DNA from: Nannochloropsis oceanica
Taxonomy: Eukaryota > Sar > Eustigmatophyceae > Eustigmatales > Monodopsidaceae
NCBI GenBank assembly: GCA_004519485.1
Contig: CP038106.1
Span: 507,501 to 571,500, forward strand
Direction of reading: 5' to 3'
DNA length: 64,000 nt
Position numbers and translations under genes: made by a program. Below, piece after piece: positions 21,671 through 31,676 of this stretch (position 1 is the first letter of the stretch; the number at the start of each line of letters is the position of its first letter). The notes beneath the pieces are model-generated. The model had not been told where the DNA came from. It made no database searches and was given only the letters and a program-made list of their open reading frames with translations.

Positions 21671-21866
21671 TCAGTTTCTGATCTTCAAGGGTGTCTCCTT
21701 CTTCATCTCGGGGTGTCCCTTTCTCTGTCCCTTACCGAACAACTTTAGAGCCAGTTTCTGGGTCAGCAGTTGCCTCAGGTCCTCCTCCCGACCAATCCGC
21801 CCAACATCTGGGTATTTTCTCAAAACAATATCCACAGCTCTAGCCCTCTCTTTATGAAACGTCAGT
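21671..21866 (-). CDS. Orphan terminal exon, unrecognised
   Basis: A minus-strand frame reads about 64 residues to a TGA at 21671-21673, entered through a possible acceptor AG at 21867-21868. The peptide (containing KERARAVDIVLRKYPDVG and REEDLRQLLTQKLALKLFG) is helical, charged and non-repetitive, unlike nearby low-complexity frames. It also holds a good donor, GTAAGG, just after LALKLFG, so the exon might end there instead. No start codon exists in this frame, so it would be the last or a middle exon of a minus-strand gene whose other exons I cannot place. The family is unknown. Confidence 0.3.
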
Positions 21867-22799
21867 CTTCATTCGTGAGAAGATTTGTAGATGAACGAGG
21901 AAGGACAAGGGGGTGGGCAAGGCGTGTCCTGCGGCCCTAGCAGGTGTAGCGATAACACCTGTAGCACCAGCGGCTGCGGCAGCAGTTTCGCTGGACCTTC
22001 CTCAAGTCTACCTTGCGCACCAGGCCCTGGCCCTAGCTTGCGTGAGAGACTGAGAGCAACGAGTACTGGAACGGAGACGGGTGAGTTGAGGGTTCAACCA
22101 GTGAATTGGCATCCGCCGGTAGCCATCATCATCCTCCCCGTCTGGGTAGCATGGATCAGGCTTGTCTATCCTCTGGCTGGCTCCCGTGCTGCCCATGGGA
22201 TGGGGAACAGGGTAGTCAAGTGGCTGCCTAGGTAAAGGATTGCAGGCGAGTTCAGCGATCTGAACAAAAAGGGTCTCTTAATTGCGAAAAGAGAGAGAAG
22301 AATCGATTTTTGAGGGGTTTAAAAGCTTTTTGAGAGGTTGCGAACACAGCCTCTAATATATATATAAAACTAGCTGGAAATCCCGCACTTTTGCGTGGCG
22401 TGTGCTAGAAAGGAGTTGCAGTAACTAGAAAAGTTGTTACAGAAAGTGTAGAAGAGGTGAGAAGAGGGGAGACATCTGTGGAGGAGAATGTGGATGTTGT
22501 GATGGAGGTGTGTGCATTTGGCGCCGTGGAAACTGGGGCGCATGTGAGTGGTTGGGGAAGGAGAGGAGAGATGTCCGGGTAAGTAGAAGAAGCGAGAAGA
22601 GAAGGAGAGGGAGAAGAAATTTTTAAGTTTACACGCAATCACGATCTCTTATTTTGATTTGTTTTTATTTCTTTGTTCTTAAATATGTACAGTGTGTTAC
22701 ATAAACTACAAAATTGTGGGGACTTCTACAGTTGGATGATTTGTTGTTGCGGGGGCTGGTGCTGCCCCGGGGGGGGGGGGATTCATATGTTGGAAATTT
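21867..22799. other. Accessory-looking intergenic region (933 bp)
   Basis: No gene is supported. Contains a (TA)n-like TATATATATA near 22357-22367 and a run of 12 G at about 22769-22780. Short frames on both strands lack recognisable content. Confidence 0.35.
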
Positions 22800-23260
22800 T
22801 CAGTGTACGACACATTGGGCGACCATAATGGTAATGTTGTTGGGGTTCCCAACCCTGGACAGAGCGACGTAAAGCTGGCCGTGGGCGAAGACAGGTAGTC
22901 GTGGTCTCGGTCGGCGGGTTCGTCGAAGGAGCCGTAGATATGGTTTATGAGGCGTTTCGGGGAGCGTGAAGGCCGAGATCAGCAAATGCTTGTGGCGAGA
23001 AGCAGGCGCTGGCGTTGCATGCGGGGAGTGTAGCGGGTCTGGAAGGGCAGGGGGCTGCCCTTCCCCAATGGCGAGAAGGAAGTCGGCGAACTACCCGAGT
23101 GGTCAGGTGGGCCAGCCAGGCGAGCTGCGTGAATGCGCATGTTCTCAAGCAAAGGGAGGCACGGACGGTGGCGAAAGTCCAGGCGCGTGCGTGCGATGCG
23201 GCGCCGCAAGGGGTCGGGGGGCTGGTGTGAATGGGGCGGGGGTGATTTCTTCTTGTGGCG
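22800..23260 (-). pseudogene. PIF1-like helicase C-terminal fragment, decayed
   Basis: Read on the minus strand, successive blocks of the PIF1-family helicase C-terminus appear in order but in changing frames. They are LLENMRIHAARLAGP (about 23110-23155), DFLLAIGEG with the following FTLPETP (about 22950-23085), LINHIYGSFDEPADRDHDYL (about 22890-22950), and finally FAHGQLYVALSRVGNPNNI up to the stop at about 22800. At least two frame changes are needed, and roughly 100 residues that normally separate the HDYL and FAHGQ blocks are missing. It is therefore a broken copy with an internal deletion. PIF1 helicases of this type occur both as host genes and inside Helitron DNA transposons. The matching N-terminal helicase motifs and Helitron Rep domain are not visible here, so origin is undecided. 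Confidence 0.6.
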
Positions 23261-23850
23261 CGCGAGCTTGTTCGGCTGCAAGAGCAGCGCGGATTTGTTG
23301 GGCAGCGTGTGCAACATGTTTTTGGCGAATGCCTTCTCGATATGCGGCTTGACGATGCTGTTTGGCTCGGCGGTGAGCTTGCTATCGGTGCTGCTGAGAT
23401 GTAGGTCGTCCGCGGGGGCGGCCGGCAACGTTGGTGGACGCACGCGGACGACCAACGTTGCCGGCCGCCCCCGCGGACGACCTGGACGAAAGCGAGGTTG
23501 GTCTTCATTTGGCGGTGTGTCGTTGTTGAACTGGCTGCCAAGAGCGAAGGTGGCCCGGCGGGTGCGGTTGCCCCGGCCATGCTGAGGGGGTCCCTGCTCT
23601 TGGCCGTCGTTGTGGCCGTCGTTGTGGTCGTGGTGAAGGCGACGTCGTTTGGGAGAGGCTTGGTGATGGTCCGGGCCGTCGTCCTCCTCCTGAGCCCTGC
23701 GCATACTTCCCTGTATGTGTGTGAGTACGTGTGTGGGTGTGGGGTGAGAGGGTGGTCGTCGTGTGGGGGGTAGGGAGGTAGAGAGGGCAGAGGAACGTAA
23801 ACCGGCAAAAGGTGAAACGCCGTTCTGCAAATCTCGAGTCTCGAAACCAC
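23261..23850 (-). other. Long minus-strand frame upstream of helicase remnant, coding status unclear
   Basis: Two overlapping minus-strand frames stay open across about 23000-23850. One contains RRAQEEDDGPDHHQASPKRR, followed by RPGRPRGRP, which resembles an AT-hook. The region is GC-rich and includes a perfect inverted repeat (23403-23483), so openness may reflect composition. I cannot link it to the helicase. Confidence 0.2.
23403..23483. repeat. Perfect 33-bp inverted repeat (hairpin)
   Basis: Arms at 23403-23435 and 23451-23483 are exact reverse complements over 33 bp, separated by a 15-bp spacer. The arms are GC-rich and would form a very stable hairpin in DNA or RNA. No flanking target duplication is obvious. 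Confidence 0.9.
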
Positions 23851-25237
23851 AGAAAATGTGTAGAGGGATACAAAACCTGATGAGGACGGTTGTAAAGGAT
23901 ATGCTTGTTCATGTATTGTGCGCAGGTGTAGGCAGCCGTCAAATCAGGGAGATTTCCTCTCCTCGAAAAGGGACAGGAAAAACGCCGGAAAAAAGGAAAG
24001 CAAACGTGGACAGTTGTTAACATTACATATTTTCTTTGTATTCGGGGGTGTGGTCATGTGGTAGTGTTGTTACCTTCTAGCTTGTCGTTTTCTACTTCTT
24101 TGGTGCTAAAAGTGTGGTTGCATTGGCCTTTTGATGAAGGAGGACGATGGTGAAAAGTGGCGCTACCTTCATTTTGCTGACGAAGGGCCCATCATCATCA
24201 TCATCAACGGCGTCGTGGGAGGACTGCTCTGTGGCTGTACCTGGCGTTGGTACGGCTGACTGCCTATGCCCTCTCTTCACGTCACTTTGCTTACAATGGC
24301 ATTATATGTGTCTGATTGTGTGCATGCATGGGGTGCAGAGGGCTTCCATGTGGTGCAAACGTCCATGTGGGATCTGAAAACTTGGCGATGAGGAGGGAGG
24401 GAGGGACCTGTTTGTGAGGACCCGCGAGGCGACGACCACCTGGGAAGAAATTACTCGGGAACGCCAAATGCACAACACAAAGAAAAAAGACACACCAAGT
24501 CACGTAGTGAAATATGTAGACCTGATTTTTTTCATCTTTCGTGCGACAGGGCAAGTGGCGGAGTGGTGCGTGGGAAAAACACAAAGGTGAAAACCGTGAA
24601 TATTTTGGAACGCAAAGTTCTTTTGTTAAGAGAGATGTACTAAACCTCGCGCTGGAGCAAGGGAAACAATCATGGATCCCCCTGACCCTCTATGGACCCA
24701 CAGTCAAGCTCGAGAGGACAATCTCAGAGCAGGAAGATAACCAATTCGTAACCTGCTTGTTCGCATCAGTTCGCTGGGGTGCTGCAGTGCAGTCCAAACT
24801 CGACTTGCGAGCGTCGTCAAAAGGAAAAAAATCTGCTTGCGCTTCAATGCCCCACTCTCCCACCCACCCCAACCCTACTAGAGTCCTCAAATGCGATACG
24901 CAATACGCAATTAATTTCGACAAGATCAACCATTTCAGTTCAAAAGGTATTTTTATTTTTTTCTCATTTTATTTATGCTTTCTGAGTTTTTCTTCATTCA
25001 GTCCAGTATCCTGCAATTCTAGTCCTTTTTTAGCCGTGAAGGAGAGGAGGTTAAATCGTTCAACTCTGGCTTGGGTCCCCCCCCTGCTGCTGCTGTTCCT
25101 CCCGCTTTTCTCCCTGAACCTGTGCATGGTCTTTCACAGCGTGGAAAGAAGACTTCTTTCAAGTTGTCGACAAAGGAGATGTGATAGGAATTTTGGGGGT
25201 CGGCGATCTGACGTAAAGGCAGGGCTCCTCCTGACGT
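23851..25237. other. Intergenic region (1.39 kb)
   Basis: No supported gene. The plus-strand frame at 24541-25290 starts from a non-ATG codon, has shifting composition and overlaps the 3' end of the palmitoyltransferase. A (TCA)n tract lies at about 24191-24205. Confidence 0.35.
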
Positions 25238-26660
25238 TCAAGGGAAGGGAGGGACAAAAGAGAAGTGAGCATCATACACGACATCCATGAAGCGGTTCGA
25301 GACCTTGCAAATCTTGCATCTAGAAAATCCGTTCGATAAGATCGAGCCAATTTTCTCGTGCAGTCCATCCCTCCCCTTGTCCACTCTTTCCCTTCTTGAA
25401 TCCTTACCCGACGCCTCATGCGCCCTCCTCGCATGGTCCCTCGCCAACTTCGCATGTGCCCTCACCGCAGACCACTTAAACGACTCGTTCGTCGTGATAT
25501 TTCTCAAGGCCAAACGCAAGTGATACAACAAAAACCCCGCCAGTACCACAGCCATGACAAAGCACAATGCAAGCACTCCACACACTGCTCCTTCATGCAC
25601 CACAAGATATTGCAACACCACCACTGGGGTCGCCCCCACCGTCGCCCCAGAGCTCGGACTATAGAATTTTGCCTCCCACAATTGTTTCTCTGCCATTTCT
25701 TTCCTCAACACCTCCCATAAACACGAACTTCCCCAAAAGAAAGTCATGCTGTGCAACGCCAAAAAGAAGAGAAAATGTCTATAGTTCAGCTCACCCACGC
25801 ACTGGTTTAACCACCCACAGTGGTGATCAAACCTCGACTGACACACCCCACACAGACGACAATGCTTGCTCCTCGCCAATTTGGGTACCTTACATGTCAC
25901 ACACTCTTTTCCGGAAGCATAGATAATCTCGTCCGCCTTGTAATTGTCAAAGGTTGGCCAGCTCGACGGGGTGATGGTACCCGCCGGGATCGAGCACGCT
26001 ACGACAAACGAAGACAAACAGGCAACGACCAACGCGGTAGAAAAGGCCAAGTCTATAGGCTCCATGCGTCCCAAGCCTTCATAGATGAAGGTGGCGAAGG
26101 AGCCGAGGTAAAGAAAGAGGTAGAGGAGCTGGAGGAGGGGATTGCGTTGATTCACCACATAGTCGTAGGAGCGGGCGAGTGAGTCGAAGAGCGAGGAGGG
26201 CAGGCAACGGCGGAGCTTTTTGGTGAGTAATCCGGGAAGATCTTCGGTAAGGAGGATGTTGAGCTTGCCGCCTAGTGTTGGAATGGAGTTATTGACGTAG
26301 GTGGGGAAAGAGGGAGGAGGAGGGTGGGTCTCTTAAATGTGAATGGATGAGTGGCGACATCAAAATTGGAGCTAGACGTACAGGCATAACTATGCAGTAC
26401 ATAAGTAGATAAAGCTGCTTAGCAGTAAGAGAAGAGGAAGCAAGAGAGTTGACGATTCTCACTCTAGTACCCTGTGTCCTACATCACTTCATTCAAGCCC
26501 GGAAGGGGGACATCACTTCATTCAAGCCCAGAGGCGGCGTGCCCTCTTAGAGAGACACAAACGTACCTAATGAGTCACTGTTGGGGTCCGCTACCACGCA
26601 AACCCAGACCAAGAATGTAACGAGGACGATGTAGACAATTAAAATGGTCATGATCTCCAT
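25238..26660 (-). CDS. DHHC-type protein S-palmitoyltransferase
   Basis: Two minus-strand exons, 26567-26660 and 25238-26271, joined by a phase-1 intron of 295 bp (GTACGT..CTAG). The product is 375 residues. Exon 1 supplies the start and the first membrane helix (MEIMTILIVYIVLVTFLVW). Exon 2 continues GGKLNILLTED, then further helices. The zinc-binding Cys-rich domain runs CVTCKVPKLARSKHCRLCG with the catalytic D180-H181-H182-C183 in FDHHCGWLNQCVG. Two more helices follow (about 190-215 and 255-280) and then a basic cytosolic tail. It adds palmitate to cysteines of membrane proteins; the CRD resembles the ZDHHC4 group. Intron 1 carries a 29-bp tandem duplication. Divergent from POC1. Confidence 0.92.
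26480..26538. repeat. Tandem duplication of about 29 bp in intron
   Basis: Two near-identical copies beginning ACATCACTTCATTCAAGCCC, at about 26480 and 26509, inside the palmitoyltransferase intron. Confidence 0.7.
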
Positions 26661-26976
26661 GGCTCAGGCCTGGGACGATTCAGCCTCCCGGCTCCAGGCG
26701 ATGGTGCGAGGTGAAAATGATGCTCTCCGCCGCTTTTCAGGGCGCCCCGCCCTCCCTCTTTCGAGGTCCAGCTACCTCAAGCGCCGCTATAAGGTGCTAT
26801 GCGCGTATGTTGAACGGACAAAGGATGCGCATTAGGATGCTATGTGGTGGTAATAATGGAGAAAGAAATCGCCAACTTTTCGACAACGTGCCCCAGGGCG
26901 TTCCTCATCTCTTTAGCAAAACTCTCCAAAACTCATGCACATTTCACCCCATCCCCTGAAAGGTGCCCCCACCACC
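26661..26976. promoter_or_regulatory. Divergent promoter interval, DHHC / POC1
   Basis: 316 bp between opposed starts. No clear core element is seen. A short plus-strand frame here looks spurious. Confidence 0.35.
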
Positions 26977-28767
26977 ATGGTGGTGACGTCCTTTTCCTCG
27001 CTGAGTGCCGATGAGCTCGTGACTCCGGCCTTGGACAAGACCTTTCGCGGCCACCGGAGTGGTGTGACCAGCCTCGCGTTCAGTCCCACTCTCAAACAGC
27101 TTGCCTCGGGTGGGGAGGATGGCACTGTCCTCGTCTGGCACTTCAAGCCTGGGCAAAGGGCCTTTAAATACGTTGGACACAAAGGTCCAGTGCATTGCGT
27201 GCAGTTTTCGTCGTCGGGCCGCTTCTTGTCGTCTGGAGCAGGGGATGCCACGGTGAAGTTGTGGGAGCCCTCAGCGCGGGGACGTTCCTTGACCCTCAAG
27301 GGGCATTCGCGGGCTGTGCGGGCCGTGACCTTTTCGGGCGATGACCGATTGCTGTTAACTGCATCGGATGACAAGACAGTCAAGCTTTGGTCCGTAAATG
27401 ATCGCCGTTTTCGAGGGAGCTTGCAGGGACATAATCATTGGGTGCGCACCGTGGCTTTGAGCCCTGATGGGCTAGCAGCTGCATCGGGGTCTGATGATTG
27501 CTCCGTCCGCCTATGGGACGTTGAAAATCGCGAATGCACGGGTATCTTGACAGAGCCTCAAGGTGCCGTGACTTCAGTGGCGTATCACCCTCGGGGCGCT
27601 TGTCTGGCCTCAGGGGGAATGGATAAATGCCTCCGCATTTGGGACACGCGTTCCCAGGAATTGGTGCAGCAATACGCACCTGCCCACATCAAATCTATCA
27701 CCTCTCTTACCTTTCACCAATCGGGCAATTTTGTGCTGACATCTTCCGACGACAGTACTCTCAAAATTTGGGATGTAAGGGAGGGGAGGTTGTTGTTCAC
27801 AGTGCATGGCCACCAGGGCCCTGTTGCTCAAGCCGCGTTCAGTCAAGATACAGATAGCTCTTACTTTGCATCTGCCGGATTTCAAGATAAGACTGTCATG
27901 ATCTGGCAATCCAACTTGACATCCTACAACCGGCCTCGCACTAAAACCATCATCACTGCGCCAGCTGCTGCTTCTGCTCCTGCTCCTACAGCTGCTACAA
28001 TAACTATTCCTGCTGCCACTTTTTCTCGGCCCTCATCCGCATCATCCACCTCTTCCTCGACGCCCCGACGCTTGCCTTACACTCCTCATCGCTACACTTC
28101 ATCGTCTTGCGGCGTTGCCGGTGCTCGTGGAAAAGGAGGAGTGAGACTACCCACCCCTGCGTACCAGCAACCGTCGCAAGATGACTTTGAGGAGGTCGAG
28201 GACGAAGAAGGGGAAGAAGGACGGATGTGGGAAGGAGTAGGGCAAGATTGGACATCTAAGAGGCGCCCACAATGGCAGGAGGAGGAGGAGAAAGTGGGGG
28301 AGGAGCAGGGGAATATGGTAGTGGATTACCACCTGATGCCGCCGTCGGCGCCACCGTTGCAGTACGAGGAAGAAGACGAGCACGAGAGGGGGGAGGGGAG
28401 AGAAGCGGGGGGAGAAAGATTGGTGTTCCCGACAGCTAATCCTACTGATAGAAGGTTCTCGCCGCCTTCTTCGTCATCGTCGTCTTCAGATGGGGCAGCA
28501 ACGGCGAGAAAGAAAGGAAGAGAAGGGGGAGAGGGAGGAGGAGGAGGAGCAGCAGATGCGAACACGGTTTTGTTGTATCAAACCTTGTCGTTATTAGCCG
28601 AGAGGATGAAGACACTTGAGGACCGGCTGGAGCATTTAGGTATCATGGATGGGGGACGGGTAGGGATGGCGACGATCCCTATCAGCCACCACCACCACCA
28701 CCAGCAGCAACAGCAGCAGCAACAGCAGCAGCAACAGCAGTGGGGTCGAGAACAAGAGGGTCACTAG
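26977..28767 (+). CDS. POC1: Centriolar WD40 protein POC1
   Basis: 596 residues from the ATG at 26977, which sits in a CACCACCATGG context; an in-frame ATG at 26935 would add 14 residues. Seven WD40 repeats fill about residues 20-310, beginning TFRGHRSGVTSLAFSP, as in POC1, whose first repeat has the form F-x-GH-R-x-x-V-T-S. A low-complexity linker of about 210 residues (Ala/Ser/Thr, then Glu-rich) follows. A short coiled coil at about 528-555 (LYQTLSLLAERMKTLEDRL) matches the POC1 C-terminal domain. The tail is a His/Gln repeat. POC1 stabilises the centriole and basal body wall. The coiled coil is what separates it from other seven-bladed WD40 proteins. Convergent with the Nudix gene. Confidence 0.85.
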   Translation: MVVTSFSSLSADELVTPALDKTFRGHRSGVTSLAFSPTLKQLASGGEDGTVLVWHFKPGQRAFKYVGHKGPVHCVQFSSSGRFLSSGAGDATVKLWEPSARGRSLTLKGHSRAVRAVTFSGDDRLLLTASDDKTVKLWSVNDRRFRGSLQGHNHWVRTVALSPDGLAAASGSDDCSVRLWDVENRECTGILTEPQGAVTSVAYHPRGACLASGGMDKCLRIWDTRSQELVQQYAPAHIKSITSLTFHQSGNFVLTSSDDSTLKIWDVREGRLLFTVHGHQGPVAQAAFSQDTDSSYFASAGFQDKTVMIWQSNLTSYNRPRTKTIITAPAAASAPAPTAATITIPAATFSRPSSASSTSSSTPRRLPYTPHRYTSSSCGVAGARGKGGVRLPTPAYQQPSQDDFEEVEDEEGEEGRMWEGVGQDWTSKRRPQWQEEEEKVGEEQGNMVVDYHLMPPSAPPLQYEEEDEHERGEGREAGGERLVFPTANPTDRRFSPPSSSSSSSDGAATARKKGREGGEGGGGGAADANTVLLYQTLSLLAERMKTLEDRLEHLGIMDGGRVGMATIPISHHHHHQQQQQQQQQQQQQWGREQEGH

Positions 28768-28944
28768 TTGGGCGAAAGATAGCATCGGACATACGTCAAG
28801 TAAGATGTCTCTGAAACAACACGTACAATAAATGTAAAGGAATTAAATTCCCGCGAGTGTACAGATGCGCGGGTTACATGTGACCGCTTGCTTTCCTTTT
28901 CGTTCTTTCCGTTTGTAACAGTTGTTGGATGATTTCCACACCTG

Positions 28945-29655
28945 CTACAAACACACTCCGCTTGCCACCGCCATCAAAATCTCCTGGACATATGGATCGT
29001 GATGACACTTCTCCCTCGGGTGCACCCACACATGCTCCTCGCTCGTTTCATCCAACTGCACCTCCCCCTCCCCTTCCTTCCCCCCTCCCACCAACCGCAT
29101 ATGCACACATATATTGACTGTGTGTGTCCCCATACCTGAGCCCCAGTTTGACGTCGGAAAAAATGTGTTGTACACACCAAGCACACCGAGGGGGAAAGCC
29201 TCCACTCCCGTCTCCTCCCTTGCCTTCCTCACTGCCGCTGCAAAAAAAGTCTCCCCTCTAAAAATCCTTCCCCCCGGCGGCCAATAAAATCCTTTTGCTG
29301 GCTCTGAGCCGCGTTTGACCAGCAAAAACTTGCCGTCCGACGGTCGCTCTATGGCCAAATCTACACACAAAATAGGTAACAGTCGCACTACCTGTTCATA
29401 GAGCTCCTGTGGAAGTAGCCTTGCTTCAGGTGTCACGGTCGTCATTGCCGCTTGGTCCATGCCATAGAACAAAGACAAATCCTCAGTGGCGCCTCTATAT
29501 CCATCCCTAACGTTTCGATGCCTTTTCTTCTTCCCCCGGAGCAAGTTTGTCACGTGATGAAAGAGAAGTTGGGGAACTCCTTTCTCGGTGAGAAGCCAGG
29601 TCCCGGCCACCACTAATGCGCCGGCCAGACCGGCAGTTAAGCGGTCTTGTGGCAT
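28945..29655 (-). CDS. Nudix hydrolase with N-terminal membrane segment
   Basis: 236 residues. The Nudix box is complete apart from a conservative change: G129-x5-E-x7-R-x-x-R-E-E-x-G-V (GRIFRGE...RKAREETGV). The preceding WPPGGRIFRGE resembles GDP-mannose mannosyl hydrolase-type Nudix enzymes, so a nucleotide-sugar substrate is plausible but not shown. Residues about 8-22 form a hydrophobic segment (AGLAGALVVAGTWLL) that may anchor or target the protein. The ATG at 29655 is the first in frame. Confidence 0.82.
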   Translation of the reverse strand: MPQDRLTAGLAGALVVAGTWLLTEKGVPQLLFHHVTNLLRGKKKRHRNVRDGYRGATEDLSLFYGMDQAAMTTVTPEARLLPQELYEQVVRLLPILCVDLAIERPSDGKFLLVKRGSEPAKGFYWPPGGRIFRGETFFAAAVRKAREETGVEAFPLGVLGVYNTFFPTSNWGSGMGTHTVNICVHMRLVGGGKEGEGEVQLDETSEEHVWVHPREKCHHDPYVQEILMAVASGVCL

Positions 29656-30141
29656 AAGATATTTGGCGGTGTTGAGAAGGTCGTGGAGTATAGAGGCGAA
29701 GCAGTGTTGTTAGATGTCGGCTCGCTTGTTGGCGAGTAGGTCTTGTCGTCTAGTCCTTGCTTTCCTATCTGGGGGTTGGAGGGATGGGGATGATGTAGAA
29801 AAATTAGTCTTTTTCAGAGAAAGTAATACTAGGGGTTTGGTACGTGTTTGTCTTCTGAGATCGCTTTCCAGGTCTCAACTGTGTGTGCTTTTGATTTATG
29901 TGTCTGCTTTCGTGCAACTGCTCTCATCTGTGTTGATCATTCGATCCTCTCATACATTATACATATACTGGTGCTGCCCGCCTCGCCTCATTTCATTCGC
30001 TTCAGGCTTCAATTTGTGCACGTCAATAATTTGCTGACGAAGGCGAAGCATAAATATTTAGATATAAGAGGTGCACATCGATTTCCATGCCCCGGCCGCA
30101 AAAAGCCGCCATCGGTCGCGGGTTCCTTCCCCACACCACCA
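29656..30141. other. Intergenic region (486 bp)
   Basis: Between the tandem minus-strand Nudix and GT64 genes. It holds the Nudix promoter and GT64 3' flank. No gene is seen. Confidence 0.4.
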
Positions 30142-31227
30142 CTACCACAGCCACTTCCCCCTCGCATCCACCGCCTTATGCGCCGTGGTCGTCAACGGCA
30201 AGTGCCCAAACTCCTTTACCAACCTCCCAACACACGCACTTCTCTCATTCGCATGATCCTGCCCCTGACTTATCCCCGACGTTTGGCCATGGTCCGTGAC
30301 TTTCGCCTGAACCCATACAGGGGGCGCGCAACCCGTGTGGTTGGAAACAACAAACTGCATCGCTATGTCTTCACAATTTCGTTTTTGGTCGATATAGTCC
30401 AAGGTCGCCGAGGACAGAGAGGAGAAATATAGTGAAAGGAATTCCCGGTGGAGAAAGCAGCATTTCGTCAGGATCAGGTTGTACCGGCCATGCCACCAGA
30501 CGTACTTAAAGGAGCTTTGATATCTGTAGCTCCCCCCCAGTGATCCACTCCCTCCCTCATTCCCCTCCGTCTCTCCTTCCGCAGCAGTGGCACTGGTGCC
30601 AGCATCCCAGGTGATAAGTCGGGGAGTGAAGCCCACGAGGGAGTGAGGGGCGGCTTGCCAGACAGAAAATGCGAAGTCAAGTGTGCCACAAGGAATTACC
30701 AGGTCATCGTCCAAGGACAACACGGCAGGGGTGGGCACCGGCAGCAAGACACGAAAGCGATTATTCAGGCTGTCAGTCGGCTGTTCTTCGAACTGGACTT
30801 TTTCTAATTGGTCGGAGGTTAGGGGAAGGGCCCAATCAGCCATGGAAGGGGGTTTGTTTTCTTGGTCGGACCAAACCACATGAATGGCCTCGACGTTGGG
30901 GCATGTGGCGAAATGCTGCAAAAAGCCCTTAAGCATGTCGTTCCGCCTGAATGAATTGACACGAATGGTGTACGTGCTGCCGTAGATTCCGCCGGTGCGT
31001 GAAGTTGCGGGGAGGAGCTCAACTTGAAAGGCTGTTTGGAGGGCAAGGTGGGTAAGGTGCAGGACTAGGCAACCGACTATCAGCACGGCCGACAACATGT
31101 AGAAACTCCGGGAAGAGCAGCCGCGCAACCGCCACCATGAGAATGGTAAATCAATTGGGTCGATACGGCCACCGCTTTCCAGTCCGTCAAGGGTTCCGCG
31201 GCCAACGCGATGGTAAGGACGTCGCAT
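30142..31227 (-). CDS. Exostosin-like glycosyltransferase, GT64 family
   Basis: 361 residues. A type II membrane protein: basic tail, signal anchor at about 41-62 (SFYMLSAVLIVGCLVLHL), then the GT64 domain. The domain starts with YTIRVNSFRRNDML and IHVVWSDQENKPP. The metal/nucleotide-sugar motif is LSLDDDL with D173-D175. The conserved NCEDIAMQF occurs near residue 290. In animals this domain is the GlcNAc-transferase half of EXT/EXTL proteins; plants and algae have stand-alone members in Golgi glycan or glycolipid synthesis. The donor in this organism is unknown. Divergent from the DEAD-box helicase. Confidence 0.88.
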   Translation of the reverse strand: MRRPYHRVGRGTLDGLESGGRIDPIDLPFSWWRLRGCSSRSFYMLSAVLIVGCLVLHLTHLALQTAFQVELLPATSRTGGIYGSTYTIRVNSFRRNDMLKGFLQHFATCPNVEAIHVVWSDQENKPPSMADWALPLTSDQLEKVQFEEQPTDSLNNRFRVLLPVPTPAVLSLDDDLVIPCGTLDFAFSVWQAAPHSLVGFTPRLITWDAGTSATAAEGETEGNEGGSGSLGGSYRYQSSFKYVWWHGRYNLILTKCCFLHREFLSLYFSSLSSATLDYIDQKRNCEDIAMQFVVSNHTGCAPPVWVQAKVTDHGQTSGISQGQDHANERSACVGRLVKEFGHLPLTTTAHKAVDARGKWLW

Positions 31228-31676
31228 GGTTCTAGGGTTATGGAGAGGGGGCTCTGGAGCGATCAGGTCGTCGTTCTCGTCATGAGCTATCCACCGCGTC
31301 TTCGCCTATTCTGCAAGGCAGCACCTATTCTGCAAAGTGGCATCGTTTGTTGTCCTGCTGCGTATGACCGTGGTAATAGGCGAGAGGGGTGAGTGGGTGG
31401 ATTAAGCAGAGGGGTGCTCCTGAGGCAGAACATGCCAGTGTCTCTCGGCAGCGGCCCACCGTGGCGGTGTGACGCCGAGCCTTTCCCGTCACCTCTATAA
31501 TAAAGCCTCTATTTTCACAACCAAGTCAATCAAAGCGCCCTTGTCCTTGTACTCATTGTCCTCATGCCGTCTCAATCATTCCTCACGATCCATTTCTTGC
31601 ACAGGCACACTAGATCAGCCACCCCTCTCCATCAAAAAACAAGGAGGCAAGAAAATCCAGAGGTAGAGATTTTCCT
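31228..31676. promoter_or_regulatory. Divergent promoter interval, GT64 / DDX49
   Basis: 449 bp between opposed starts. A direct repeat of CCTATTCTGCAA occurs near 31306 and 31324. Confidence 0.4.

Noticed and set aside
24541-25290. 249-codon plus-strand frame
   Set aside because: No ATG at the start, mixed hydrophobic/low-complexity composition, and overlap with the palmitoyltransferase 3' exon.
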